A program made the position numbers and the translations under genes. Source: Chytriomyces cf. hyalinus JEL632 (Eukaryota > Chytridiomycota > Chytridiomycetes > Chytridiales > Chytriomycetaceae). From it: 64,000 nt of DNA. The notes under the pieces were generated by a model. It had not been told where the DNA came from and did no database searches. It saw only the letters and a program-made list of their open reading frames with translations. Positions 10,651-24,488 of the stretch are shown piece by piece. Each line of letters begins with the position of its first letter. The stretch's first letter is position 1. The stretch lies in assembly GCA_025435555.1 (NCBI GenBank), contig JAIWWG010000109.1:27722-91721 (forward strand), given 5' to 3'.

Positions 10651-11799
10651 CTAAAAGTTCGCTTCACTTCTCTCACGCAGCCACCACACTTGAAAGACTC
10701 CACAAATATTTTTCCGTATTTTATCATCGAATATCAAAACAACGATCGAGTTCAACACATCCTGCATGGCAAGTGCCATCTCGGCGGCAAACTCAAACGC
10801 AAGACTCGCGTCCGCGTTTGTCAGAAACTCGTAGAAAGCCATTACGTAATACGGCGTCCACCCAATCACAAACAGCGACACGATCGCGACACTCTGGACC
10901 AATAAACCCGTTTCCTCCGCCGTTCTCTTTTTCCTGTTGATGGATTTGATTCGTTCGATTTGGCTAATTCGCGCAGATCCTTTTCTTTGAGACTCTTCAT
11001 CCGCAGCAGCGGGTGCATCGGCGGTCCATGATGCGATGGAGTTTCGCTGTTCAGAGAGCCTTCTACCAGTCCATGCAATATCGTGACTTTGTCTCTTGTT
11101 TTGCGATACAGGTCCACCACTTTCAGGTACCGAAATCTGGCTTGGCCGTCGAAGGTCTGAAGATGGAGCCTTGATAGTCTCTTCAGAAGCAAGCGAGGCA
11201 TTTCGTAACGCAATAAACACGTTCGAAACCTCCCGGTAAATGCAGTAATACGCGTATCCCATGCTCGACAACGGCGCCATCAGCATCAAGCCGCACAGTA
11301 CAGAAATAACTCGCGTCGCAATTTCAGCGCTGGACCACGTGATTGTACAGTTGAACCACGTTGGATGAAGAACATAGATTGGGCGGTCCTTCTTGAATAT
11401 CATTGGGAGAGAAGCAATGATTGAGACGACCGCTACTACTCCGCCTGCATACAGGAGGGTGAAATGGAGTGATATTGTCTTCTTGCGGACAATGATGAGG
11501 TGCCTAAACAGAGTTAAACCGCCGCAAAACCCCAACGACATTAAACCGCCAAGGAGGGTAAGAAATCCGGGTATGTCGCAGGCCCAGGGCTCATACTCGG
11601 AATCTACCCTTTTCAAATTTACGGCAGCTTGAGTGAGGTAATTACCCAACAGCACGGCAGCATAGAAATATGATCAAGACGGAACTTGGAGGCAGGCTGT
11701 GAAGACGCCAAATATTCGGCAGTACCACAATTGCATTGAGAAGCAGGCCGGTGGATGTAATCGATATTGCCGTCTTAAGTATTGTTGCACCGTGTTCCA
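10651..11799 (-). pseudogene. Rhodopsin-like GPCR, copy 1, frameshifted in TM2
   Basis: A seven-helix receptor in two frames. The first frame starts at ATG 11799 (MEHGATILKTAIS) and encodes TM1 and the start of TM2 (PPSSVLIIFLCC), then shifts near 11655. The rest (AVLLGNYLTQ to the C-terminus at 10651) holds TM2-TM7, with FRH after TM3, a long Ser-rich third cytoplasmic loop, WTPYYV in TM6, and SIVVLIFDDKIRKN after TM7. It aligns along its length with the adjacent copy 2. In copy 2 the TM2 sequence is LCCSDSLLLSNYL; here about eight bases appear to be missing at that point. This is either a real pseudogene or a sequence error. An intact version would be a plasma-membrane receptor of unknown ligand. 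Confidence 0.7.
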
Positions 11800-12037
11800 T
11801 TTCGATGGCGTGGGAAGAGATTTGCAGTGATTTTCAGCTGCTACTTTCCGTACCAAAATCACGCTACTCCGTTAAAGATGCAGGCACCGCTGTTTATATC
11901 CACAAGAGAGTAATGATCGAATAAAAAACAAAAGAGGAGAAGTTGAACGCAAATGTTTGCAGCAACTTTGTTTGTCCTTCAGGACTTATTGAAGTAAATA
12001 CAAGCCACACACAGCGTGGGCACCTCATAACCATATC

Positions 12038-13216
12038 CTACCGCTCAGCGCAATTAAATACTTGGAGCACGTTGCGGCGAATCTTGTCGTCGAACACCAT
12101 CACCACCACCGGATTCAGCAAATCGTTCATCGAAACAAACATTTCCGCCACAAACTCATAATCCGGATGAGCTTTCGTTCCCGTCAAAAGCTCATACACA
12201 CCCATTGACAGGTACGGCGTCCAGCCAATCAGAAACAATCCCACAATTGCGATACTTTGCATCAACAGCGCCACCTGCTTTGCTTCTTCCTCCGTCCGCG
12301 CTTTCTTCTTATCCACCTTTGGTTGGCGCTGATCTTTTTCGGTGATTGAAATCTTGCTGCCGTTCTCTGAAGTGATGTTTGTATCGTTCGCTACTTTGAC
12401 TGGACACACCGAAATGCTGAATGGCCGATGTCCCTCTGGATGTTTCCCGTCCTGATCGACTGTCTTTGATTCCCTTATATTATTTCCAGTCAAGTCTTCA
12501 TTCATCATGACCGACGATGCGCGATACGCGCCAAAGACTTTAGAAACCTCAGAGTATATGCGCACATACACGACACCAATGCTCGAAACAGGGATCATGA
12601 GGACCGACAAACAAATCCACGACACGACGCGAGTCGTTACGTCAGTGTTGAACCAAGCCACGGTGCAGTTGATTTGCGTTTGGTGCATGATGTAAATCCG
12701 ATCGCCGGCATTGCAAATGAACGGTAGCCCTGCTACAAGTGCGCAGAAAGCTGCGGTACCGAGTAGATATGTGTATGCAAACTGATGGGAGACGGATGTT
12801 TTACGGATAATGATTTTGTAGCGGAAGAGCGTGAGACCCGTGCATAGTCCCAGTGACCAAAGAGCGCAAAAAGTGATGAAAAAGCCTTGGATTTGACAAA
12901 CGACCGCGTTGTACTCAAAATCGCCTCTTCGGAGGTGCGTTGCAGCCAGGGCGAGGTAGTTGGACAGAAGGAGTGAGTCACTACAGCAGAGACAGACGAT
13001 CAGGAGAGAACTCGGGGTTAAGCTGCGAACCCGCCAGAAATTTGGAACAATAACGATCAGGTTGATCAGTATTCCGACGGAAGCTATTGCCGTGGTGGTC
13101 GTGGAGTATGTCCATTCGCTTACGTACATCCGGATGATGAAAGAAATATTTTTGCAACGGCGTTTGGGGCAACGCAAGGACAATGCAGTTTGTTGTTCTT
13201 TCAAAGAGGCGATCAC
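12038..13216 (-). CDS. Rhodopsin-like (class A-type) G-protein-coupled receptor, copy 2
   Basis: A single 392-codon frame encodes a complete seven-helix receptor. TM1 starts near residue 38 (TTTTAIASVGILINLIVIV); TM3 ends in TLFRYKIIIRK (an E/DRY-like position); the third cytoplasmic loop is long and polar (about residues 230-300); TM6 holds FLIGWTPYLSMG (WxP-like kink); TM7 ends NPVVVMVFDDKIRRN, matching the NPxxY region with the tyrosine replaced. A conserved extracellular Cys pair is plausible (VCQIQG, INCTVAW). A later ATG at MYVSEW would still precede TM1, so the start is uncertain. It probably signals through heterotrimeric G proteins; the ligand cannot be read from sequence. It is a tandem paralogue of the frameshifted copy downstream. 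Confidence 0.8.
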   Translation of the reverse strand: MIASLKEQQTALSLRCPKRRCKNISFIIRMYVSEWTYSTTTTAIASVGILINLIVIVPNFWRVRSLTPSSLLIVCLCCSDSLLLSNYLALAATHLRRGDFEYNAVVCQIQGFFITFCALWSLGLCTGLTLFRYKIIIRKTSVSHQFAYTYLLGTAAFCALVAGLPFICNAGDRIYIMHQTQINCTVAWFNTDVTTRVVSWICLSVLMIPVSSIGVVYVRIYSEVSKVFGAYRASSVMMNEDLTGNNIRESKTVDQDGKHPEGHRPFSISVCPVKVANDTNITSENGSKISITEKDQRQPKVDKKKARTEEEAKQVALLMQSIAIVGLFLIGWTPYLSMGVYELLTGTKAHPDYEFVAEMFVSMNDLLNPVVVMVFDDKIRRNVLQVFNCAER

Positions 13217-13305
13217 AAACTGGTTGTCAACATAAATTTGGACGCGTTTTTACGTAAAATCAAAAGTAAAAAAAATAAATCCTGTTAAATCCAACAACAA
13301 ACGCA

Positions 13306-14502
13306 ATGTCTTCGATTGGAACGGGCGTAAGCCAGCACCCCATTTCGAGCATTCTATGAAGAGGAGGACACTCACTAACCAACTGAACACCCCCAAAAGT
13401 ACGATCTCTCTGCGTCCACATACTCGCCGGACGGACGCATTTTCCAGGTCGAATACGCACTGAAATCAGTCGACAACAGCGGGTAATTTCAGATTCCTCT
13501 TCATGCAAGCATCCACCAGCTGTACTCTGTTCCAATTCCGCATCTGCGCGAGAATTGAATAACAGCAGCCGACTAAAAACCCTTCCCCTACACCGCATTC
13601 GTTTAGAACCGCAATTGGAATCCGATGCAAAGACGGCGTCGTTTTGGCCGTTGAGAAACTGGTCTCGTCAAAATTACTCGTTCCAGGCTCGAACAAACGT
13701 ATCGGCACTGCCGACACTCACATTGGAATTGTTCGTGCATGTTTCTTTCTGGACTGCATGGCATGACACTGACCTTGGCTCTTTGTTACTCTGTGTTGAA
13801 GGCTACGGCTGGACTGTTGGCTGACACGCGTCATATCGTCAACCGGACCCGCGAAGAGGCGCAACAGTACCGTGATTTTTACAAATCCGCCGTCCCAGGA
13901 AAAGTGGGTCATCCGATGCACCAAGATATATTCCAGGGCACTAACAATTTGACAAAGGTGATTGCAGAGCGCGTTGCGCAGTACGTGCAAGCATACACTC
14001 TGTATTCCAGCGTGCGTCCATTTGGAGTGAGCACCATTTTGGCCACCATGGACAAATCGGGCCCCGGTCTGTACGTTATTGAGCCATCTGGAGTTCACTA
14101 CGGATACTTTGGATGCGCCGTTGGGAAGGGTCGTTCTGTTGCAAAAACTGAAATTGAAAAATTGAAGTTGACGCATCTCTCGGCGCGCGAAGGAGTAAAG
14201 GAAGCTGCTCGAATGTAAAAATTATTGTTTGGCTTCATAAACACTTGATGTCTAATTTTTTTTTTTTACTTCTCCAGCATTTATGCGCTCCACGACGAAG
14301 TGAAAGACAAAGACTTTGAGTTGGAATTGAGCTGGGTGTGCGAGGAGAGTGGTGGTAAACACCAGTTTGTTCCAAAGGAGATTGCTGAGGAGGCTGAAGC
14401 TGCGGCCAAGGTATGTTCCATCTCGATTTGCAATCTCATCAGAATAAGATTAACTTGTCGGTATTTAAGGCTGCACTCAATGCTGAGATGGACGAAGACT
14501 GA
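13306..14502 (+). CDS. PRE10: 20S proteasome subunit alpha7 (PSMA3 / yeast Pre10 orthologue)
   Basis: Six exons: 13306-13326, 13400-13482, 13607-13730, 13802-14214, 14278-14410 and 14470-14502, all with GT..AG junctions and matching phases, giving 268 aa. The N-terminus [20 protein letters not shown] is the alpha-subunit signature that forms the gated ring. [46 protein letters not shown] and [10 protein letters not shown] follow in order, as in Pre10/PSMA3. A 21-nt first exon carries the universally conserved start. The subunit is structural (no catalytic Thr) and belongs to the nuclear/cytosolic 20S core. The length is normal and nothing is broken. Confidence 0.93.
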
Positions 14503-14874
14503 GCGCATGAAGCAACGTGTCGTTCACACGCGTTTTTTAGTCGGGTCCGCAAAAACAAAATAAATGATATTCACGCCGTCAAGCATCATGCGATATCTGC
14601 AACAACGGGCGCAATTAAACTAACCACTCTATCCCCAATGCATCACCCTCCCTAGCTGCAATAATTCCAGTGGAACAACTTGTACACTCGTCAGTAGTTT
14701 TGCAGCAGAAAAGATTTGCTCCGCCAACGAGTTGCGCATGGTAATATATGCAGGGCAATGATGCGACAGGCACCAAGACGAATGACGAGAGGCAGACAAA
14801 AGGCACAGAGCAACTGAAGTGGCGCCAATTTAAAAAAAAAAAAATTAGTGTCCAAGCACGCGCTCTAAAAACAA

Positions 14875-16352
14875 ATGGACGACTCCGCAGCAGTCTCAGA
14901 ATCAACCACTGCAACGGGGCAAGGCACGAATACGCGCTTACTCCAATCAACTTCCCTCACTAGAGTCCCCTCAGCGCCGCGTGCAACAATGTCCAACCCA
15001 TCAGCATCCTCCACTTCAGCAGCGTCCCCACCACCCGCGCCACCTTCACCAATACCACCAACATCACTGATTCCATCAGCTGAAAGTACGCTTATCTCCA
15101 CCTCCACCCCCACAACCACCAACTCTACTTACAAGCCAACAAGCTCAACTGACTGGGCATTTGCCAACATCGGACCCCTTTCGGCGATTGCGGCCGCAGT
15201 TTTGATCATTGCTGTGGGGTGCATTTGCTGCTTGTACTCACGCTACCGCAAGCTCAAGCGAGAAAAGGGTGCCTCAATTCGCAGCGTGTTTGCATCTCCG
15301 CAGATGCAGCCACGGTTGTTGGATATTGGAAATCACGCCGCAGTATCTAGGTGACTCTTCAACAACGGTTGTGCTTAAAGTCTTTTATTTTGCTGACTTT
15401 CTGTTTCATAATCTCTCTTCCTCTCCCTCACTCCAGACATGCCTCCCTTCAAATACCATTCCAACCCGACTCAAGACAAGACGCAAATTCAGTCGTTACA
15501 CAGGCCCGCGAAGAACGAAGGAAACGCGAACAACAGGCCACGTTTGTTGAAAAACCCGTGCCGTTGGATCGAAGCCAGTTTTTGATATCTGAAAGCATGG
15601 CGCAATATCGAAACGCACTGTATCCATCCACCCACGATCAAAACGGATACACACAGAACATGACGCCCGAGCAGTACTATTACTACGAATGCGAGATGCA
15701 ACGGCGGCTGTATTTGCAGCAACAACATCAGCACCACCAACAGCAGATGCTGTTTTATCAGCAAAGCCACCCACAGAATGTTTTCAACGCGCATCAGTTG
15801 TATCATTACGGGCATACAAACCCAGCAGAAATGACGCCGTACATGCAAGTAGCCTTGACCCTTGAGGCCGCAGCCGCACCACCACCACCACCACCACCAC
15901 CACCACCACCACCACCACCACCACCACCACCTGTTGTAGAAAGCAAGCCAATTCCCACACCAACACCAGCAGCAGTTGAATCTTCACAAGTTCCAGACGC
16001 CGAACACCACCAAAGTTTCAGTTTCAGTAAAAGCGTTATTTTAGAAGTCGACAGGCGACTGTCTTCAGAGTCGCAGATTGTTGGTTCAACACCACCTTCA
16101 GAGCCTCCAATCCCACCACCGCGATTTCAAAAGTCAGCGACAGCTTCTCAACCGGAGGCAAGAAGGTCTTCCAAGTCGAGCTCATCTCCGCCATTTCTAC
16201 ATGCTCAAGCTCCGATTCCACCGCCACGACTTCAAACGTCAAAAATGCGTACACTGGCTCCGAGACATTCCAAAGCAACAACCGGAACAAAGGGCCCTCA
16301 ACGCGCACTCTTCGAAACTGATGGTTCTGTTTTGTATGTCGCATCCAAGTGA
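14875..16352 (+). CDS. Mucin-like single-pass membrane protein with polyproline cytoplasmic tail
   Basis: Two exons, 14875-15350 and 15437-16352 (donor AG|GTGACT, acceptor CTCCAG, phase kept). The N-terminal ~95 residues are Ser/Thr/Pro-rich and probably O-glycosylated outside the cell. A single membrane helix follows (GPLSAIAAAVLIIAVGCICC), then a basic stop-transfer stretch SRYRKLKREK. The tail is Gln/Tyr/His-rich, has a run of about 18 prolines and three further PPIPPPR-type or APIPPPR-type motifs, which are classic SH3 ligands. No cleavable signal peptide is obvious, so the helix may act as signal-anchor. The architecture resembles fungal surface sensors and polarity adaptors, but no named family is recognised. 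Confidence 0.65.
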
Positions 16353-17290
16353 CTCTTTTTTCTTTATCACGCGTATTTAGTTTTCCCCTCGTTTATCAAA
16401 CCGTGTCCTTAGTGTGTATATAAAAGCAAATTGAAGGAAGTTATTTGGTGCAGAAGTGGGAGTCCGATTTGCGTATCAGATTCCTGGCAATGACCATTCA
16501 GACCGGCCAGAGGCTAATGAAATTTGTTTTTGACTTGAGCAAATCGAGCTCACAATGATGCCTCCCTTCATAGCTTCCTCCCTCGATTGAAACAGGTCCG
16601 ATTCAAAGAATCCACAGCTGTCTCCAACAAGGGCTCATGCCTTTAAGTGAGCACTCAAACAAGAATGGTATTGGTAGCGCCTATGAGGCTCACGAGAGTT
16701 GCGTTAAAGAAGCGGCACTTTTCCAAAAACCCCAACAGGCCGAGTAGCTCAGTGGTACTGCGAAGCGACAATATCTTATCACCCAAGGGACCCCGGATCA
16801 ACATCACGATCCTCCCTCTGCTGAGCCACGACTCCGACACCTGTGCTTTTTGTTTTGTTTTTTAAGATGGCTTCTCCACACTGTCAAGGGGTGCGAAGGA
16901 AATAAAATGCTTCAATTTGTTGAAATGGATCAATTACTCGGCGATGTGCACTTCTTTACGTTGTGATGTGATATGATGTGTCTCTGCGTATTATTTTTTT
17001 TTTCTATTTCGTTTTTCCGCGTGTCGGACTTGATTTATCGCTGGGCTGACGGACAACTTCACTTCAAGTGGACATCCGTGCAACGCGTAAATGCGAATTA
17101 TCGGACATGGTACGAAGCGAAGCAGGTGACCCCTTTCGCTGCCACACGTGCCAAGATGTATGCGCTGATATGTGGAATGAAAGTTGAAGTGACCGTGTCA
17201 AAAGGTGGCCGTAAATAATAAGAAAATTTTTCGCAACCCATTTTGTTTCCCCCTTGGCTGAAACTGAACACACACCGAAAAAAAAATAAC
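16353..17290. other. Intergenic region with no supported gene
   Basis: No open frame with recognisable similarity. A tRNA-like A box (TAGCTCAGTGGTACTGC near 16746) is present, but the B-box position (GGATCAACATC) and stems are poor. A short frame near 17030-17218 has protein-like composition (LHFKWTSVQRVNANYRTWYE) but no start context, partner exon or family that I can name. Confidence 0.4.
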
Positions 17291-18932
17291 ATGAGCGCAA
17301 ACACAGTCTCGGCCGTGCCCACCGCGGTTCCATCCGAGATACCCTTGCCAACCACGCGAGTCCCTCCTCCGACCTCATCCGCAGCCCCATCTCCGTCTCC
17401 GGTTCCATCCCCGGAGCCAAGTCCGGAGCCTTCTCCTCCGCCTCAAACGACTTCCGCACGACCAGTGACATCTCAATCGCAGCCTCGTCCAACAACTTCA
17501 GAAGCCGATGAACCATCGATATCCACAACGACGAATTCGATCACAAGCACATTCACCACAAGCGAAAGACCACTCCGCACTACCACGGAAACGATTTCGT
17601 TTCCCACGACATCAATTACTGTCTCGACATCCATCGACCCATCCAACAATGGATCAAACGACAACGTTAACAAGCAACCCAGCTGGGCATCCTCAAATGT
17701 CGGCACCATCACTGGGATCGTGTTTGGAGTATTGCTTCTGATTGCGGGATTGATTCTTTTGCGCGGGTGCTTCAAGAGAAGAAGACGGAGCGGCGAGATT
17801 GACGATATCGTAAACAAGTTTGAGCAGAGGGACACACATCTGAATCTTGTGCAGACGATGAGGTAAAAACGGGGTCGTTTTGTCTTTTTCTTTTTGGCGT
17901 GCTTGGGGCGCCGTGCGAATGACGGTTTTACTGTTGCGCTTCTCTGGCAACTTTTTTTATGCATGTGCAAGTATGTGTGCACTTATGCCTTTCTTCTGTC
18001 ACAGAACTCCAGCCAGGGAACGTACACCGCCACTCAGGGAGCAAACCATGGTCGCCGATTCAATCGCTGAAGTGCAATACGCAAATGCAAATGATCAGAG
18101 CAATCCGCTACCCACGGTCCCTGCCGAAGTGAACATTTACGATCATCAATACTACCAACAATTGAGCCAGCAACAACAGACCCAGCAACAACAACTGACT
18201 CGGCAACAGCAATTGGCCCAGCAACAGCAACTGGCTCAGCAGCAGCAATTGACTCAGCAGCAACAAGCGTACTACGCACAACAACAACAACACCCGTACT
18301 ACCAGCAGCAAGACGCTCTGTACCAACAGCAGCAGCAAGATCTGTACCTGCAACAACAAGCGAACGCGTACTACCAGCAGCATGGATACCCACTCGATGC
18401 CGCGACGCTGCAGCAAATGCAAATGCAGCAGTCCATGTATTACGCTGCACTGAATGCGGCCGCCGCAACGACGGACACCTATGGCGCAAGCGGCTCTGCA
18501 TCTCAGCAGCCTATCGACGCAAGTGAGAAACATGTCCCTGGTTTGTTTACCGGTCTCAACGTGTCATCTTCGAATGCACCGGAGGAAGCAACTGCGTATA
18601 TTGAAAAAGAGCGTGCCCAGACCCGTCCAGAAGCAGGTCCACTGCCCGTCAAGATTGCGTATCGCGACACGGATTCTCCACCACCACCCGCGACGCTGGC
18701 TAAAGACGCAAACGTGCAAGTTTCTGAGTGGACCGTTGATCAAGTCTGTGCGTGGTTTACGCAGAACCAGTTTGGCGGTGCGGAGACGGTTTCTTCGATT
18801 CGCGAGCAAGAGATTGACGGACGCGCGTTGCTGCTGATGCCTGCGAAGGAGTTTGGGTCCGTGTTGAGGGTTGCGGATGCGGGGGTGTTGGAGCGTTTGG
18901 AAGTTGCAGTTTCGCGGTTGAAGCGGCTGTGA
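17291..18932 (+). CDS. Mucin-like single-pass membrane protein with C-terminal SAM domain
   Basis: Two exons, 17291-17862 and 18005-18932 (AG|GTAAAA ... CACAG). The N-terminal ~135 residues are Ser/Thr/Pro-rich with PSPEPSPEPSPPP-type repeats. A single helix (VGTITGIVFGVLLLIAGLIL) and a basic cluster RRRRSGEI follow. The cytoplasmic part has a Gln-rich, Gln/Tyr repeat region (multiple QQQQ blocks) and ends in a SAM domain (about the last 70 residues: VSEWTVDQVCAWF, IREQEIDGRALLLM, LERLEVAVSRLKRL). SAM domains mediate protein-protein association, for example in MAPK adaptors, so a role in coupling surface sensing to a cytoplasmic complex is a reasonable inference. It has the same layout as the gene upstream. 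Confidence 0.7.
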
Positions 18933-19064
18933 TGTGAAGATGGGAGGGAGGGAGGGAGGGGATGAAGGATCGCATCGGCCTTTCCGTTTCTGGACATAAG
19001 ACCTCATTCTTGTTATTTTCTTGAAAAAATTAAACGCTGTTCGTTTCATAGTTTTGAACCTCTT

Positions 19065-19675
19065 TTGAGAACCCACAATCGTGGAACACGAGATGAAGAA
19101 AGTGCGGCGCTTCTGAGCGCTGACTCCGCAGTGCACTTAAAAAGGCAGCGCTTCCAAACAACACAAACACAAACATGTGCCATCGAAACAGACCCCGTCA
19201 CAGCCACTGCAACAGCAGCGCCAACTCCAACCAACAAATGCCCATCCTCATCCTCCCCTTCCACGAACATCCACAACAGAGTCCCCGCAGCCACCATCAC
19301 CACCACTGTCACTCCATGAGAAGATCCGCCAGTCTGAACCCTACACGATGCAACAACAACTTGCTCAGTCCTATAAAGATGGTCAAGAACCAGATCCGCC
19401 AAATTGCAAACGAAGTGCAAGAGTTGCTCTCGAGCCGTCTGGATGCGATGCAGCCATCGACATCATCGAAGCAAACTCGCGTTCATCATGGGGATGTTGT
19501 GTATGCGCCAGTGTCTGTGCAGAGTGCGACGGTTGCTCAGCAGGGACAGCTAGGAATGATGGACACCAGACAGCACGGTTTCAGCAGTGGTGCGAGCATC
19601 CGCGCGCAGGGTCCAGGACGGGACGAGGACATTTTGCCGCCGTACAAAGAGTTTGACTCAAAGTCAAGTTTCTAA
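19065..19675 (+). CDS. Probable small Ser/Thr-rich protein, exon structure unresolved
   Basis: The first part is Thr/Pro/Ser-rich in one frame (DPVTATATAAPTPTNK, from 19065). The last ~90 codons, in another frame, look like a cytoplasmic tail (MVKNQIRQIANEVQELLSSR ... DILPPYKEFDSKSSF) ending at 19675. An intron around 19310-19380 could join them, but I found no convincing splice pair, and no membrane helix is visible. It sits between two surface-type genes and could be a degenerate relative. Low certainty. Confidence 0.3.
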
Positions 19676-19912
19676 TGAATGTCTCCCACTGGCTGTCCCA
19701 TAAGAGAAGAGCGTATGGAGGAACAAGCTGAATAAATAAAAGACACTTGTTTAAACTGGTGCATTATTAATGCCCACTCAAGAGCAAAAGCACCTGTCAA
19801 ACATAAATCGCTCAGACAATTGCCGGCTTAAAAATCAACACCTTTTACTTGGCTGCCAGCGAAACACTGGTCAAAGCAACAACTCTCAACTAACCAACCA
19901 CCATGGCCAACA

Positions 19913-20489
19913 CCAATTCCAATTCCACTGCGTCCGGCATCTGCAACAACGCCATGTTTACTGTTGCCAACCTGCTTGACGCTTGTGCCGGTAGCTCCTC
20001 CTGCCTCTGCAACACAGACGTGAGTACCTACCGTTTCAACTCTCATTGCCCGTAACTCTTGCCAACATACCCTTGCATTCCATTTTTTTCCAGCCTCAAC
20101 CCATATTTGACTCCTGCGAGTCTATCCACCTCGGCCTCATCTCCTACAACAAACTCGTGCGTGAACAAGTCAACTCTTGCCGCCGCATCAACCCTACCCA
20201 ACTAAACCTTGCCACATCCATGACCATCATCATTTGCGTGGTGGCATTGTGTAGTGTTGTGGGGTACCTGCTGCGAGATCGGTTCACTCGGAAAGGTTCA
20301 ATTTCGCCGATGATGATGGCGGCGGGTGACGCGGAGAGTGGTCGGCGAATGAATGCAAAATCTCCATCACCTTCGTTTGCTCAGATTTCGAGCAGGGCGC
20401 CAAGTGTTTTGAATGTCGGTTCTGGCGACGGTAAGGTTGGTGTGAGGCATGGACGAGAGGAGGACCAGTTTTCAACTCGGTTTGTGTGA
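19913..20489 (+). CDS. Small Cys-containing single-pass membrane protein
   Basis: Two exons, 19913-20019 and 20094-20489 (GAC|GTGAGT ... TTTCCAG), about 167 aa. The N-terminal ectodomain has six or more cysteines (GICNNAM, LLDACAGSSSCLCNTD, FDSCESIH, NSCRRIN), suggesting disulfide bonds. One helix follows (MTIIICVVALCSVVGYLL), then a basic RDRFTRKG anchor and a Ser-rich tail. There is no obvious cleavable signal peptide. No family recognised. It belongs to the run of single-pass surface proteins in this block. Confidence 0.6.
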
Positions 20490-20694
20490 AAAAACAGTTA
20501 TGGATGCGCCCACTTTTTTACACTACTACGCTCATATAATAAAGATTAATTGGAACAGTATGAAGGGGGAAGCTCTATATTTCCGCTTGTGCTGAAAAGA
20601 AAAAAAAGATGCTGTCGCGATGATCAGCAGGAACCTGTCCACCGTTGCTAAAAATGAAAGAAGTCACGCCGCTTCTAATGATTCGCAGCTACTG

Positions 20695-22250
20695 CTATCC
20701 TCCAGCCTCCTTCTGGACAAGCCCTTCCAACGACACAGACATCGTCATTGAAAGCGACTCATGTGGGTCCGCAACGAATTTGGTGAAATCAAAGTCTGAG
20801 AACCCTTCATTCAACATGTTCATTTGTTTTACTTCGTCCGAAAGAACAGGCTCTTCTTCTGTCAGTTTGGTGCTTTTGCGGATAATGCGGTCGCGAGTTT
20901 TGATGCGCACGGGTTTACTTTGGAGCGGGTTGTCTTCAAACAGGGCTTCTTCCAGTTCCAAGATGGAGTTATAGTACATGTTGTTTTTGGGCTGCGTTTT
21001 TGTGTGTGTATGCGCGCGCAATGGTGAGTGAAATGAAAGAAATCAGTCTTACATAAATTGATCAAAACACTCACATCAGGCAAGAACGGGACAGGTAATT
21101 CGCGATCCTCCGCCTTCTCCCAATCCCAACCTCTGAACCAAGCTTGATGCTTCACTTTGACGACACCGCCATTGTCGTCCGATCCCAACCGTTGCGTTGG
21201 GTTTTTGTTCAAAAGTCCCAAAATCAAATCTTTTGCTTCGTCAGAGACGGGTGATTTTGGATCAGCTGGAAATTCCACGTCATTGTTTCGAATCGACAAT
21301 TTGATTTCGGTGTCCTTGTCGCCTGCGAAAGGGGTCTGGAAAAATAATTTCATTTTTTTTTTTCAATTCGCCCAAAAAGCGTTTCCAGTGGAGACCTTTT
21401 TTGGCTTACATATCCGTAGAGCATTTCGAACGTCATGATTCCTAAGCTCCACCAGTCGATTGAGTTTAAATAACCAGCTTTGTTGATAACCTCGGGTGCT
21501 GTTACAATATCCCAGTTATCTTTCTGCGGACATCAAAAAAAACAAAAACACAACGCACCCATATACGCCAATGTCCCCGACCTCGAAGTCATGGGTTTCT
21601 GCACATCGTAATGACACGCAATATTGAAATCCGTTAAACTCGCGTGCCCAAATTCGTCCAACAACACGTTGCCAGGTTTCAAATCCCGATGGACAATTTT
21701 GAGCGAGTGTAAATATTGGATCCCGCACGCAATTTCGCTGAAATAAAACTTGGATCGTTCTTCGGGAAAGTATCCGTTGGATCGCAAATGGAATTCAAGG
21801 TCTCCCCCAAGTTTCAAATCCAAGACCATCAGGAGGTGCATGTCGTCTTGAAACGCATAGCGCAAGTTGCTTATGAAGGGGAAATGATGTTGTTTGAGAA
21901 GAGTTTATGTCCTTAGTGTCGAGAGCTTTCAATCTCACCATATAAATGGGCTATCGCACTCTTGCAGCAGTTTCCGTTCCCGCAACATGTTGTTTGCCAC
22001 CCCACGCTCGGCCACTTCGGCCTTGTTGATGTACTTGAGGGCGTACTGGACCCTGGTCTTTTTGTGTTCAACGATGCGGACCTTACCGAAGGCGCCTGTG
22101 TTTGCTTGTGGAGTCAGTGGAACAGATCTACATGTTTGGCCGGTGGTGGTGGCACGGGAGGTAACCTTTGCCGATGGATCGGCACAGCTCAAAGTGCGTA
22201 ATGTCAACGGGCGCATCAAAGTCGACCGGAGTACTTTGGCAGCATCCCAT
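20695..22250 (-). CDS. STK32/YANK-like AGC-type serine/threonine kinase, copy A
   Basis: Six exons, 22250-22166, 22095-21939, 21869-21559, 21498-21410, 21335-21075 and 20991-20695, sum to 1200 nt (399 aa). The start MGCCQS is an N-myristoylation plus palmitoylation signature, implying membrane tethering. The kinase domain has GKGAFGKV (glycine loop), YALKYINK (catalytic Lys), VHRDLKPGN (catalytic loop), TDFNIACHY (DFN instead of DFG, characteristic of STK32/YANK), APEV and [15 protein letters not shown] and SDFDFTKF near the C-terminus resemble the AGC tail and hydrophobic motif. [12 protein letters not shown] just before the domain is another STK32 hallmark. Substrates are unknown. It is a tandem paralogue of copy B immediately upstream, with the same first-exon design. 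Confidence 0.88.
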
Positions 22251-22377
22251 TCTGAGTCTTTAACAGGCGCGGGCGATGCCAACAATGGTGTCTTATAAAT
22301 ATTTCCGAAGCCAAGGAAAAATATCCAAACAGCTTTTCTTTTGTAATTCCCCCCCTTGAACAAAAATCAGCTTCACG

Positions 22378-24488
<2,111 letters not shown>

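Noticed and set aside
16736-16830. tRNA gene suggested by TAGCTCAGTGGTACTGC
   Set aside because: The B-box position is a poor match and neither an acceptor stem nor a plausible anticodon arm could be drawn.
18034-18533. Leu-rich minus-strand frames opposite the Gln repeats
   Set aside because: They are the antisense of CAG/CAA runs in the SAM-domain protein.
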